A stretch of DNA of 64,000 nt, from NCBI RefSeq assembly GCF_002105155.1, contig NW_019028992.1, forward strand, positions 764,914 to 828,913, written 5' to 3'. Source of the stretch: Lobosporangium transversale (Eukaryota > Mortierellomycota > Mortierellomycetes > Mortierellales > Mortierellaceae). This document shows, one piece after another, positions 34,700-44,820 of the stretch. The notes under the pieces were generated by a model, which worked only from the letters and a program-made list of their open reading frames with translations, did not search any database and had not been told where the DNA came from. The translations under genes were made by a program, and so were the position numbers. How positions within the stretch are numbered: the stretch's first letter is position 1; each line of letters opens with the position of its first letter.

Positions 34700-36160
34700 C
34701 AGATGAATTTGAAAGAGTTGAAGAGAATGAGAATGAGAATGGAAATAAAATAAAAAAAAAAAAAAAAATTAAGGAAAAGAAAACTGATGAAGAAAAAAGG
34801 AGAGAGGAGGAAGGAAAAAAAAAAAAAAAATCCAACTGATAGGAAGGAACGCGTTTTAGGAGAACCATGCTCAAGGTCATTAAAGCATTGAATGAATATA
34901 CTTCAGGTAAAAAGAGGCGAGTGCCTGTATTTTCTACTGGATTCCAATGCTAAACATTAACCCCCTCATTCCAATTAGGTATTGGTAGACCTAAGAGCAT
35001 GAGGACAACAAGCCTTTTATACTTTTACAAGGATAAAAAAAAAAAAAAAGTTGGTGGCACCAATGCAAGGCCAACCATTTTTGTCGACTTTTTCTTTGTA
35101 CGATCGATTCTCGATTACTCGATGCTCAAAATATGAAATTGCAGAGGGAGGCAGTGCAGAGGCAAAGGATGTCCCAGCACGGTTAAAAGACAGAGTACAG
35201 AGTGGAGAGCAATGACGCACCAGTGGTGAGCAGTGGGTAAAATAAAAAAACGAAAAAGAACGTTGCGATGGTTTCTCCTAGGAAGGCAAAACCTATACAC
35301 TTTGAGTCAACAACTCTGCAGAAATAAAAAATGAAGAAAGAAAAGAATAAAGGACAAAGGGGAGGTTCAAGAGTTCAACAAGGGGAGGAAAAGTCAAGAA
35401 TCGAGTCCGAATCCTCCGTTCGTGGGCTGTGCAGAATTCATCGACCAATCCTGTTGATCCCTGTTCGCTCCATAGCCATTCAAAAGGCAAAAGGCATTGA
35501 AGTTTCTTATTTGGCCTATTTATATGGCGATGATTGCTAGACGATGCCAGGCAAGGGAAAGGATGTGTGTAAGTAAATGTAATACAGAAGAGTAGAAGGT
35601 CCTCCATTGTCGTCTTTTGTGGTCTTTTTGTTGTGTTTTGAAAGGAGAATAAGGCATGAGAAGTGATCAAGTCCAAGTAAACGATGTCCATGCATTGTCC
35701 TGGTATGGAAGTGTGTGTAAATGTGTGAGACATTGTTTGTATTTGTATTGTATTGACCTTGGTTCCTCTGCACGGCGCATCACTTGATTTTTTTATCCTT
35801 TTCCCCTTTCTCTTTTTCTCTTTTCTCCCACTTCTCTCTTTCTCTCTTTCTCTCTCTTCGCTCTCATTCTCTTTCTTCTTCTTTCTTCTTCCTCCTTCAT
35901 CCGTTCATTCTATTTCGCCACTTCGCTGGTCTTGGCTGTTTGCGAGCCCATTTCCTTCATTGACTTTTTGGTTAATCCTCCCTCTTCAACCCACTTTTAT
36001 TTATTCATTCATTCCATTCATTCATTCATTCCTTCACATCCATCCTTTGATACAAACTTTTATCATAGATATTCAACCAACCGATACACATTCATCCCCA
36101 CACTCTCTATCTGTCACACCTTGTTCCTTTTCCCCACCTCATTAAGCTCTATCCTCTGTA
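34700..36160. promoter_or_regulatory. Divergent intergenic region between coiled-coil gene and HSPA12-like gene
   Basis: No gene called. The half nearest the Hsp70-like gene (35790-36120) is a long C/T-rich tract with TTCATTCATT-type repeats, the other end (34740-34830) is A/G-rich. Both fit pyrimidine-rich leaders of the gene they precede. Heat-shock elements could not be assigned with confidence by eye. Confidence 0.4.
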
Positions 36161-38223
36161 ATGCAACAGCAGCAGACCTTTAATCCAAAGGATTATCCCA
36201 TCGTCGTTGCTATCGACTTTGGAACCACTTTCTCGTAAGTGTACAACCCTTGATTCCTTTCTTTTCCCTTTCCTTTCCTTTCCCTTCCCGAATCCAATGC
36301 ACTTTTTTTTTTGTTTTTTTTTTTTTTTTTTTCCTTCCGTTCCTGGCTCTTCTCTTTCTTGCGCTGGTGCAACAAGCAATAAAACAAGGAACATAAAATA
36401 CACATTCATTAATCTTTCATTCTATCTACCTGGGCTAACAACCTTTTTTGGGGGAAATATTTTTTTCTTTTTTATTCTCAGCGGATGTGCCTATGCTTAT
36501 GCTCAGGATGACAAGGAAGTCATTGATATCACCAGCTGGTAAGCCCCTGTCTGTCTCGGTCAGGACTGAATGACAAAGCAGAAAATTCAACTTCGCCAAT
36601 TGGATGACTAAATCTTTATTTCTTTTCTCCTTCCTTCCCCATGCTTCGATTGATGACTTTGTCAGGCCCAAACAAAACATCCAGTACCCCAAGACACCAA
36701 CACTCAACCTGTACAAAAAAGATGATCCCGAAAACAAGCTGGTAGCATGGGGCTGGCGCGCCAAGATGGAAACCCTCAAGCCCACCGCTCGACACCACAC
36801 CCTTCTCTACCAATACAAACTTCATCTCGATGAGAACCAACAGAGTGGACCCCTTGACGTCAACATCACTGTTCTAGAAGCCATCTCTCATTACCTTGAT
36901 GCTTTCCACGAGTACGTCGTAGGCGAGATTATGCGTGGATTCGCAAAGAACTTTCAGCGCGATCACTTCCGTTACTGTCTCACCGTTCCTGCCATGTGGT
37001 CTGACCGTGCTAAAAATGTCATGAGACAGGCTGCTGTCAAGGCAAAGTTGATCAAGGAATCCGACCACCCCGACCGTCTCATGCTCATCTCCGAACCCGA
37101 GGCTGCTGCACTCTACTGCGAACGCAAATGCGACCAATTCGATCTTGGCAATGGCGACCGATTCATGATTTGTGATGCCGGTGGTGGAACTGTCGATTTG
37201 ATCGTCTTTGAAATCGCCGTCACCTCTGCAGGACGTCGCCTGTCCGAGGTCACCAAGGGACATGGTGCCTCCTGTGGGTCCGTCTTCCTCGACAGACATA
37301 TGCGCCGCTTACTTGAGCAAAAGTTTGGACATCACGCCGCCAATTTCCCCGCCAACATCATCCCCAACTTGGTCGACACCTTTGCTGATGTAATCAAGCC
37401 TCAGTTTGATGGCTTAGAGGACCAGTTCTTACAACTCCCTGCCAACCGCTGTTTTGATGATTTGGAGGATCCCGAGGCTGTGGGCATTGACGATGGATAC
37501 CTTGTCCTCACCGCTGCGGAACTCAAGGAGAACGTATTCGAACCTGTAGTGAAGGATGTGCTATCATTGATTCAGGAACAACTCACACAGGCAAAGGACT
37601 GCTCCGCCATCTTTTTGGTCGGAGGATTCGGCTCATCAAATTACCTCTACAGCCGTGTTAAAGCACAGTTCAGCAATCAAGTTCCCCTCATCTCCATTCC
37701 CCCTCGTCCAGAGTTGGCTGTCGTCCGTGGAGCTGTCTGTGTAGGTCTCAACCCCCGTGTAGTCACATCACGTATCGCACGTCGTTGCTACGGTATCTCA
37801 TCGGATCAGCCCTTCGAGAAGGGTAAAGATCCCTTGGCCAAGCGCAAGTTCGAGGTCAATGGTGTTTGGTGCATTGATCGCTTCTCGCCCTATGTCCGAA
37901 AGGGTCAGAAGCTTAATGTGGACGAGTGTATCTCCAGAGAGTTCTCGTTCACGAAATACTCGGAAGCACCTGAGGACTACAACATTGCCTTGTATGCAGC
38001 AGACACAGATGGTGATCCGCCACGTTATACCACAGATGCTGGTGTCTCCAAGTTGGCAGACATCCCTATTCCATGCCCACACGCTCCCTCTGCACGTCTC
38101 GGTTCTATGGTCAAGGTCAAGGTCAATATGAACTTTGGACTGAACGAAATTCAAGCCGAGGCCGTCGTTGGAGACAAAGTCTACAGCACGACTCTCCAAT
38201 TCGATGCTGTAGATACATATTAA
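36161..38223 (+). CDS. HSPA12-like Hsp70-family protein, 562 aa
   Basis: Three exons (36161-36234, 36482-36538, 36666-38223) join in frame. The first encodes VVAIDFGTTFS, the Hsp70/actin-fold phosphate-1 loop; the second continues GCAYAYAQDD. The third has the phosphate-2 strand FMICDAGGGTVDLIVFEI, the adenosine-side LVGGFGSSNYL, and SEPEAAALYCERK. The overall length and lack of a standard substrate-binding domain and EEVD tail match HSPA12-type atypical Hsp70s, which are expanded in Mucoromycota and other fungi. A partial beta-rich region (residues ~400-562) replaces the canonical substrate domain. It likely binds and hydrolyses ATP in the cytosol; client and role are unknown. Codon use is C-rich at third positions, stronger than in neighbouring accessory genes, suggesting good expression. 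Confidence 0.9.
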
Positions 38224-38302
38224 AAGATTATTTGGTTTATACAACACGGACTGGGTGCTCATTATCATTATCATTTCTGTTCTTCTCACCAAAATAAAGT
38301 TT

Positions 38303-38347
<45 letters not shown>

Positions 38348-38429
38348 TCTTGGAACTTAGGGACTTAGGCGGACTTCCGAGCCTTGGGTCAATTCAATCG
38401 GCCAAACAAATCTCCAAAAGTTAATGCAC

Positions 38430-38471
<42 letters not shown>

Positions 38472-38841
38472 TGGTCTGGCGAAGGCATTTGTGATGTGAC
38501 ATGGTTAGAGCAGTGTGCTTTGATAGATCTGTAGCGTTTGTGCCAAGTTCATGGCATTCTGACTGAAAGTGTGAGATATCGCTGTTTGTCTGCATCATGA
38601 GTTGATCAGCCGCAGTACATTTCCAGGCAGTATACAGAGCTATTGCCCTCACTTTGGGCCGAAAAGGAGCGTTAGATAGAAGCAATCTTTATTTGTTTTA
38701 TTTCTCTATAGTAGCTCCATATGATGCCGGTACCATGATCGCATTACTTCTTAAAGAGCACACGGCACCTTTAACAAGTTAGTTCCTCCTATTAACTCAG
38801 AATAGAGTTCTGCTTTCTGTTCAAGAATATCACCACTGCAA
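38224..38841. other. 3' flank and spacer before CRN copy B
   Basis: It holds an A-run of more than 30 bases (38311-38343) shortly after AATAAA (38293), plausibly the Hsp70-like gene's poly(A) signal, and a second A-run near 38436-38465. No gene. Confidence 0.5.
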
Positions 38842-39637
38842 CACAAGCAATGATAATAAACAGCCATTTTATGCAGGAATCCCATATAACACCGCACATA
38901 TTTTATGTTAACGATTGTCTTTAATAGTAGTCCACTTAACTTTCAGTGAACAACAGTCCTGCACCATTCTCAGGGGCTTAATTAGAATAGAAGCTTTTAA
39001 GGCAATCATAAACTGTAATCAAAGTTATATTATAGTAAAAGCGGAAAAAGAGATCAGTTGACATCTGGCACATTCAATTTTATAATCCTTTTCAAATGCC
39101 CCCTCCAATGATCATTCCAGTCCTCCTGAGGAGCAGTTGTAAGCAGAGGAATGAGCAAGTAGAGTGTGAACAAACGTTTATCTGAGGGAGTTCTTCGCGC
39201 ACTAAAAGATGTGATTGGTTTTCACGTCACAATGACCAAGAAAATGGCACGTGGCTGATTTGAAAAATATATTTTCTCACACATAGCCTAACCTTGAAAT
39301 AAAGGATCAAATTTATCAATAGCAATTGTCGCTCCTTTCTTCTCCTTTGCTTCACTTCATTTTTGCACTCTCCCTCTTCCTTTACCCTTTTTTTTCACTT
39401 TTTTCATATTTCACCCCAGTTTTGCTCCCATCAATTTTGCTCTTTTATTTATTCCAAGCCTTCATCTATTGCCTTCCTTTCCTTTCCTTTCCTTTTTTTT
39501 TTTGCCTTACGCATTTTTCATTTTTGTTTTCATACAGCGACCACGAGTGTGAAAGAGTATAGAATATACCTTTGCCAATTTAACCATCATTCTCCCTGCA
39601 TTTCAACCACACTCAGTCCCACTCATCTTAATTTTCA

Positions 39638-42127
39638 ATGGCCACCACAAGGAGCCAAGCACAAAAAAACATGGCTGCAAATAAGCCTGAGGATGCCTCC
39701 ACACTCAATAAACGAAAAAGAGTAAACCAGCACCCACAACGAAAAAAGCGCGCCATCCCACTGCTGCTGCAGCTGAACTGCGTTGTTGAGGGAGAAGCAA
39801 CGTCGTTCCCAGTAGAGATTTCCTCCGCTAAATCGGTCGGGATACTCAAGGAGGTCATCAAAGCAAAGAATGCCAATGCATTGAATAATATCGACGCTCA
39901 CCAACTCACCCTCTACAAGGTCTCCATCCCTGACGAAGACAAGACCGTCGTCGAGTCAGAAATCGAGTCAAAAGAGGCTCTCGCACCCGCGTCAATGGAG
40001 CTTTGGGAGATATTTAATTCTGAACTTCCAAGGAAAACTATCCATGTTTTTGTCAAGCCACCACGGCGAGGTATATCTTTGGCTCTTGATGGACTGATTG
40101 TTGACATTTCCAGCTGATGAAGCTTGGTTTATATCTTAAACGGCCATGTGCATGATATCACCATTTGGTTTGTGTCTTGATAACTCAACGTTCTTTCTCA
40201 TTATTCGCTTTTGATACTTAGCTCAGAAAAGAAAACAAGATGGAGATTCTGGTGAGTGCTTTTGGCCGAGAACCTGGTTATTGATCATTTTAGAGTGATG
40301 TGCAATAAATCAAAAATATTGACTTTGATCACTCTATCTCCTTTATCAGAGTCACCCTCTAAAAAAGCTCGTCCAAGTATAAGTAGTAGAAGTGCTCTTA
40401 GGGATGCGATTACAGAAGCAGGGCTTGTAACGAAAGGGATAGTGAATGATAGGCCTGTAATCTCGCCTCTAAACTCGAAAGAGAGGGTCAAGGTGCTTTC
40501 GTACATGGGGGAGGAGTTATCAGGAGATAGTATTTACTACAGCATTGTTAGCGTGGCTTGCGAGCTCCGAAATTCTGGTGGTATCAAGGATTCCAAACTA
40601 TTGACTGCTCCTGAGGGTTGTATCTTCCCTGTTGCCGGAACAAGGCATCTTTATATCAGAGATGAATATAAAAAGCTTTATGACCATATTACATCTACAT
40701 TCAGTACCCCTCATGGAGCTAGTTTGAACCGACTCTTTGTCACTGGAACGCCTGGAATTGGGAAGTCAGCCTTTTTGGTCTATTTTGCCATCCGCCTCCT
40801 TGCAGAGCATGACGAGGAGAATCCACCGATTATTGTTTTCCATGAAAAGAAGAATACCGAATGTTATGCCTACGGAGGAACAACTTGCCAACGTTATGGA
40901 GAGAGAGTAGATTTCAAACATTTTCTTGAGCAACCTGAAACGTGGTATTTAGTTGACAGTGGTAACCATCCTCAACCAGATCAAGCCAGGACGATATTTG
41001 CGGCATCACCAAAAACTCTCTATGGGCAGTACGATGAATTCACCAAGGAAAATTCACGCAGTAGCTACTATCACATGTCACTCTGGAGTTTGGACGAGCT
41101 TAAGGAATGTAGAGCCAATGTAAAGTTTTTTCATCCAGTGGATGAAGAATTTTTGGAGGAGCTTTTTTACAAGTTGGGGGGAGTGCCAAGACAGGTCCTA
41201 CAGGCTCCAGCCAAAGAACTATTCAAGAATCAAGGAGATATTAAGGGTGCTAGAGACTCTGCGTTTAGCCGCGTCGAAACTGCCATTGAAAAACTCCGGA
41301 ACCCAGCAGATCTTGTAGCGCTCTTTGCACGAGGAAAAGAAGCGAGTGAATTTAGTGGTCGTTTACTCCATAGAGTCCCCACTTCTGACCACCTCAACTT
41401 CCATCTGGTGTGGGCATCTCGTTGGGTTGAATTAAGGGTTGTCGACAAAATAAAAGATGACACTTGGCTCGATGTGTTGGCGAAACTTGTCAAAAGCGAA
41501 GAGGATATAGCTAAAGGCCCACTGTTTGAAGTCTATGCTCATCACTTATTTCGATGTGGTGATATTAGATTTCCCTTTAGGGATCTCCAGTCAGGCGAAA
41601 CAGGATTTCTTGATTTTCCAGCAAACCCAGAAGTGGTGCATATCCGGACTTCAGATGAATTATTAGGGCTCACTCAAGCAGCTGGCAAGTTGTTTGTACC
41701 AGAACATTCTAAATTTCCGTGCATTGATTTTGCATTGGGACCCAACAAGCTATTTCAGGTCACAGTATCAGAGAAGCATCCGATCAAGCAAGCACCATTC
41801 AAGGAGATAATTGAATGTATTACTGGACCCTGCTTGAAGGGAGACCAATCAAAGTTGAAGGGAGACCGATCAGAGTCGAAGGGAGACCGATCAGAGTCGA
41901 AGGGAGACCGATCAGAGTCGAAGGGAAGTGATGATACCATTTTCCTCTATTTTGTGGTGCCAGGAGACGTATATGGCGATTTTAAAGTTCAGAACTTTCT
42001 TACCACCAAAGATACGGTCGTCAAGAATCCATATGTATGCTTAAAACATGTAAGACAGCGTGTCATAAAAATCGACATCGAAGCTGCATATTCAGGAGGA
42101 GCAGCCGGTACGAATCTGAAGAATTAA
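39638..42127 (+). CDS. CRN (Crinkler)-family effector, copy B: ubiquitin-like header, P-loop ATPase, PD-(D/E)XK-like nuclease
   Basis: Exons 39638-40070, 40222-40251 and 40350-42127 mirror copy A exactly, including the 30-base middle exon, and encode 746 residues. The header is almost identical to copy A (CRN ubiquitin-like fold, basic NLS-like stretches). Walker A GTPGIGKSAF, TWYLVDSG and the CIDFALGPNKLFQV core are all kept, and the frame is open. Differences cluster: the segment just before Walker A (TSTFSTPHGASLNRLF), the region around YGQYDEFTKENSRSS, and APAKELFKNQGDIKGARDS. An extra 21 residues come from a heptad-like KGDRSES repeat (three near-identical 21-base units at 41862-41930). 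Likely nuclear effector or conflict protein; the target is unknown. Confidence 0.86.
41840..41930 (+). repeat. 21-bp in-frame tandem repeat inside CRN copy B
   Basis: The unit encodes KGDRSES/KGDQSKL and is repeated four times with small changes, against a single unit in copy A. It lies between the nuclease-fold core and the last strand. Confidence 0.9.
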
Positions 42128-42464
42128 ATCGAATACCAATCAAGTGGATGAAATTTTGTCTTTTTTAAAAAAAGCATTATACCCGTTCCTTGAGAATTTT
42201 TTACAATGGCTCATTCTTTATGAATGAAGCCATCATCATCCACTTACCTTTTAGACGAATAGATAGAGCGGTTTAATCCGTCCTGCCTTCTACTGGGGCA
42301 TTTAGAACTTTATAAAGCTGTGATCATTATGCGATCTTGTGTGCAGGATTTTGTGATACTATTATCAAAGAGTTTTGTAAAAACGGATAGAGATGAAGAA
42401 TCCTGTGGAGAACCAGTGAGAGTATGATGAGACCCAAAATCATATTATTATCACCAGGACAGCT

Positions 42465-42636
42465 GGGAGTTTTTTTGGATCTCCAAAGAGTATGTGATGA
42501 GCCAATAAAGGGTTGTATGGTGCACAGAGATAACATCTTAATAGCATGATCAACTCAAGAGAATGTGTCAATATTCCTTCAAAAAGCTGAATGGCCTATA
42601 TGAGGAATGAACAAATATTGACAGGGTATATTGCCT
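42465..42636. repeat. Permuted flank segment X, copy B
   Basis: Reverse complement of 12154-12325. It sits directly beyond the 3' end of the copy B core, sharing the bases TGGGAG at the junction, whereas in copy A it lies beyond the 5' end. Confidence 0.88.
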
Positions 42637-43530
42637 AGTTGATTATACGTGATGGAGCTACTTTTTTTTTTTTTGTAAATCGAAAAATTATCAATGGAGA
42701 CACTCGCACAGAAGACAAGTAACATTTAATAATTATCTAAATCTATCGTACTGGTTAAATTGCACTAATAACATACGCGTGACTTGAGTAAGAGAAGATC
42801 TTTGATGATCTTCATAACTAATCAGCATTACAAATTACAATGACAACCATATGCACCATTGAGAAAAAAAAAAAAAAAAAAAACGCTCCAAAGTAAGCTT
42901 TTGTTCAACAAATTATTACTATCCCTACAAACTATGCTCCTTGAGAAAAAAAAAAAATGTCTTCCATTGCTCTGAGTCGAAGAACTTGTTCCAGGAGAGG
43001 ATGTGCTCCTACGGTCTTGCATTTTGTGAAAGATCTTTGATTACCTCTCCTACTCCATGTTAGGCCTTGTTCTAACTCTCAAGCCATTCGTACGCCCTCT
43101 GGAAATAATAAAATCATTGAAGCGCATTGTGAACCATGAAGCCCCGTGGGTTGTATTACACTCTGGGGAACAGTGGCGATTATCGATTCTAACAAAATTT
43201 TTTTTGCCACACTTTTCCGCATTTGGAATAACATTGATTGTGACGCCTTGACGTGTCCATTCATTTAAAATCTTTCGAATCTATCCACTGTCTTATTTTA
43301 TTTTATCTTCAATGCCAATATCTGCCTCCATTTGCTAACCCATAGGGTCCCCCATTGCCGGCCTTTCCAACTCTGTCAGGTTTCTTTCTCTTCAGGAAGT
43401 TAACTAGATCCATGCCTAAGCTAACAAGAGACCTTCTCAGATTGTCAACAATGGCAATACCGGCTATGTGACTGATGCCACTTCCACAGGTTGTCGGAGA
43501 CCAATCAAACCTTCCAGATTTGCTCCGCCC
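42637..43530. other. Non-coding stretch 3' of CRN copy B
   Basis: AT-rich with T- and A-runs; no supported gene. Short plus and minus frames around 43057-43264 carry no recognisable motif. Confidence 0.4.
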
Positions 43531-44345
43531 AAGGTGTCCAAGAGTGTAGCACCACGGCCCCCGCTATGACTTCCACGACCAAGCGTTCTTTTTCGATGAG
43601 CTAGTGTTTAGTACCTCCCAGTACTATGGCGAACGGCTTGCATCGGCCCCTAGGGCTGATGACACCATCGCGTCCGTAGAGGGCCCTTTCCAGGAGCTCT
43701 CGGAAATGATGGCATTGAAATCAAACGTAAGTGTCAACCCTCTTCCACTTCCTCAGGGTCTCCCATCCTTTAAGAAGGGCATAATCCTCGTGGATACGGC
43801 TCTTGGTTTACTTTACATGTACTCCAAGTAGGCTGCTGTTGTCTTTGATAAGATATCAGCAGCCGAGAGGGCCCTTGCCAAAGCTATCGAGGCAGGGACC
43901 CTCACTATTTTGGTAAGATTCTCTTCGCCGACAACCGTGCTTCTATGCCAGAAGAGCGGCCCAGAAACTCCTCCAAGATACTTGGTGTCAGTCAGTGATT
44001 GCCACCAAGACTTCTGAAATACAATCACTCAAGATTAAGTTCCAGGAGGGCCTTGCTAAGGAACTCTCCTCTGAGTTACAAGGTGCGCTTGTCCGTGTTC
44101 ATAGCATGGACGGCGTCACTAAGCCACTCTTGGAGAGTTTCCATGCACAGGTGCGACAAACCACCCTTGGCTTCAAGGCCAATTGTGAACGTATTCAAGC
44201 CATCGTGCTGGCGGAAGCTGCTACTTTAGCTTTTAAGGTAAAATATTCTAGTGTACTCTTCCAAACTCATACCCTCTCAAGTATGTATGGAATGCTTATT
44301 ATCGAGATTCCACTGTATATTTCTCGTTTCATTTCTTAAATCAGA
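43530..44345 (+). pseudogene. Degraded coding relic of unknown family (Gag-like or element ORF remnant)
   Basis: Consecutive plus-strand segments in different frames look protein-coding. One has STSQYYGERLASAPRADDTI and VEGPFQELSEMMALKSN (43604-43730), then GLPSFKKGIILVDTALGLLY to a stop. The next has DKISAAERALAKAIEAGTLT (43850-43915). The last has TKTSEIQSLKIKFQEGLAKE and VRVHSMDGVTKPLLESFHAQ (44000-44240). The helical, Lys/Glu-rich character resembles structural proteins of elements, but no catalytic domain is visible. Stops and frame changes show decay. Confidence 0.4.
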
Positions 44346-44660
44346 TGGAAATGTTAAGTTTGTGGTCACGATTGAATCAAAATAGAATAGAAAATCCTAC
44401 TCAGAAAGTTATTGGGAGGGGGGTGTACGTACCATCTTACTAACGAACTGTTACTGATTTTATATGCTTTGTTACTAATGTAGTGATTATAAAGTGAGGA
44501 ATGACCCTATCGTCTAAGTAGAGAAAGCTGATCAGTGTTAGAAAAAGCTAATATATTTTAAGAGAGCATTCGTTACTCTTCTTTGGTATCCTTCACTCTA
44601 TTAGCATAGACAGGTTCAACGGCAATATCAATATTTTTTATATCATCATTTATTCTTTCT

Positions 44661-44717
<57 letters not shown>

Positions 44718-44820
44718 GAATTGATTTGGGCAGATATCCTTGCTGTTGTTAGTTTTATAATATGAATATTGTGAAAATGCATGAGATAGGAGGAACCCTC
44801 TTTAGCATCCGACAACTACA
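44346..44820. other. Intergenic with T/A hairpin-like homopolymer pair
   Basis: A T26 run is directly followed by an A26 run at about 44665-44716, able to fold back on itself. No gene. Confidence 0.6.

Larger units (their letters stand above)
38842..42466 (+). repeat. Core of inverted duplication, copy B (carries CRN gene B)
   Basis: Inverse-orientation duplicate of 8564-12147, containing the CRN gene with matching 5' and 3' flanks. Similarity begins at CACAAGCAATGATAATAAAC (38842) and ends at CAGGACAGCTGG (42466). Confidence 0.92.
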
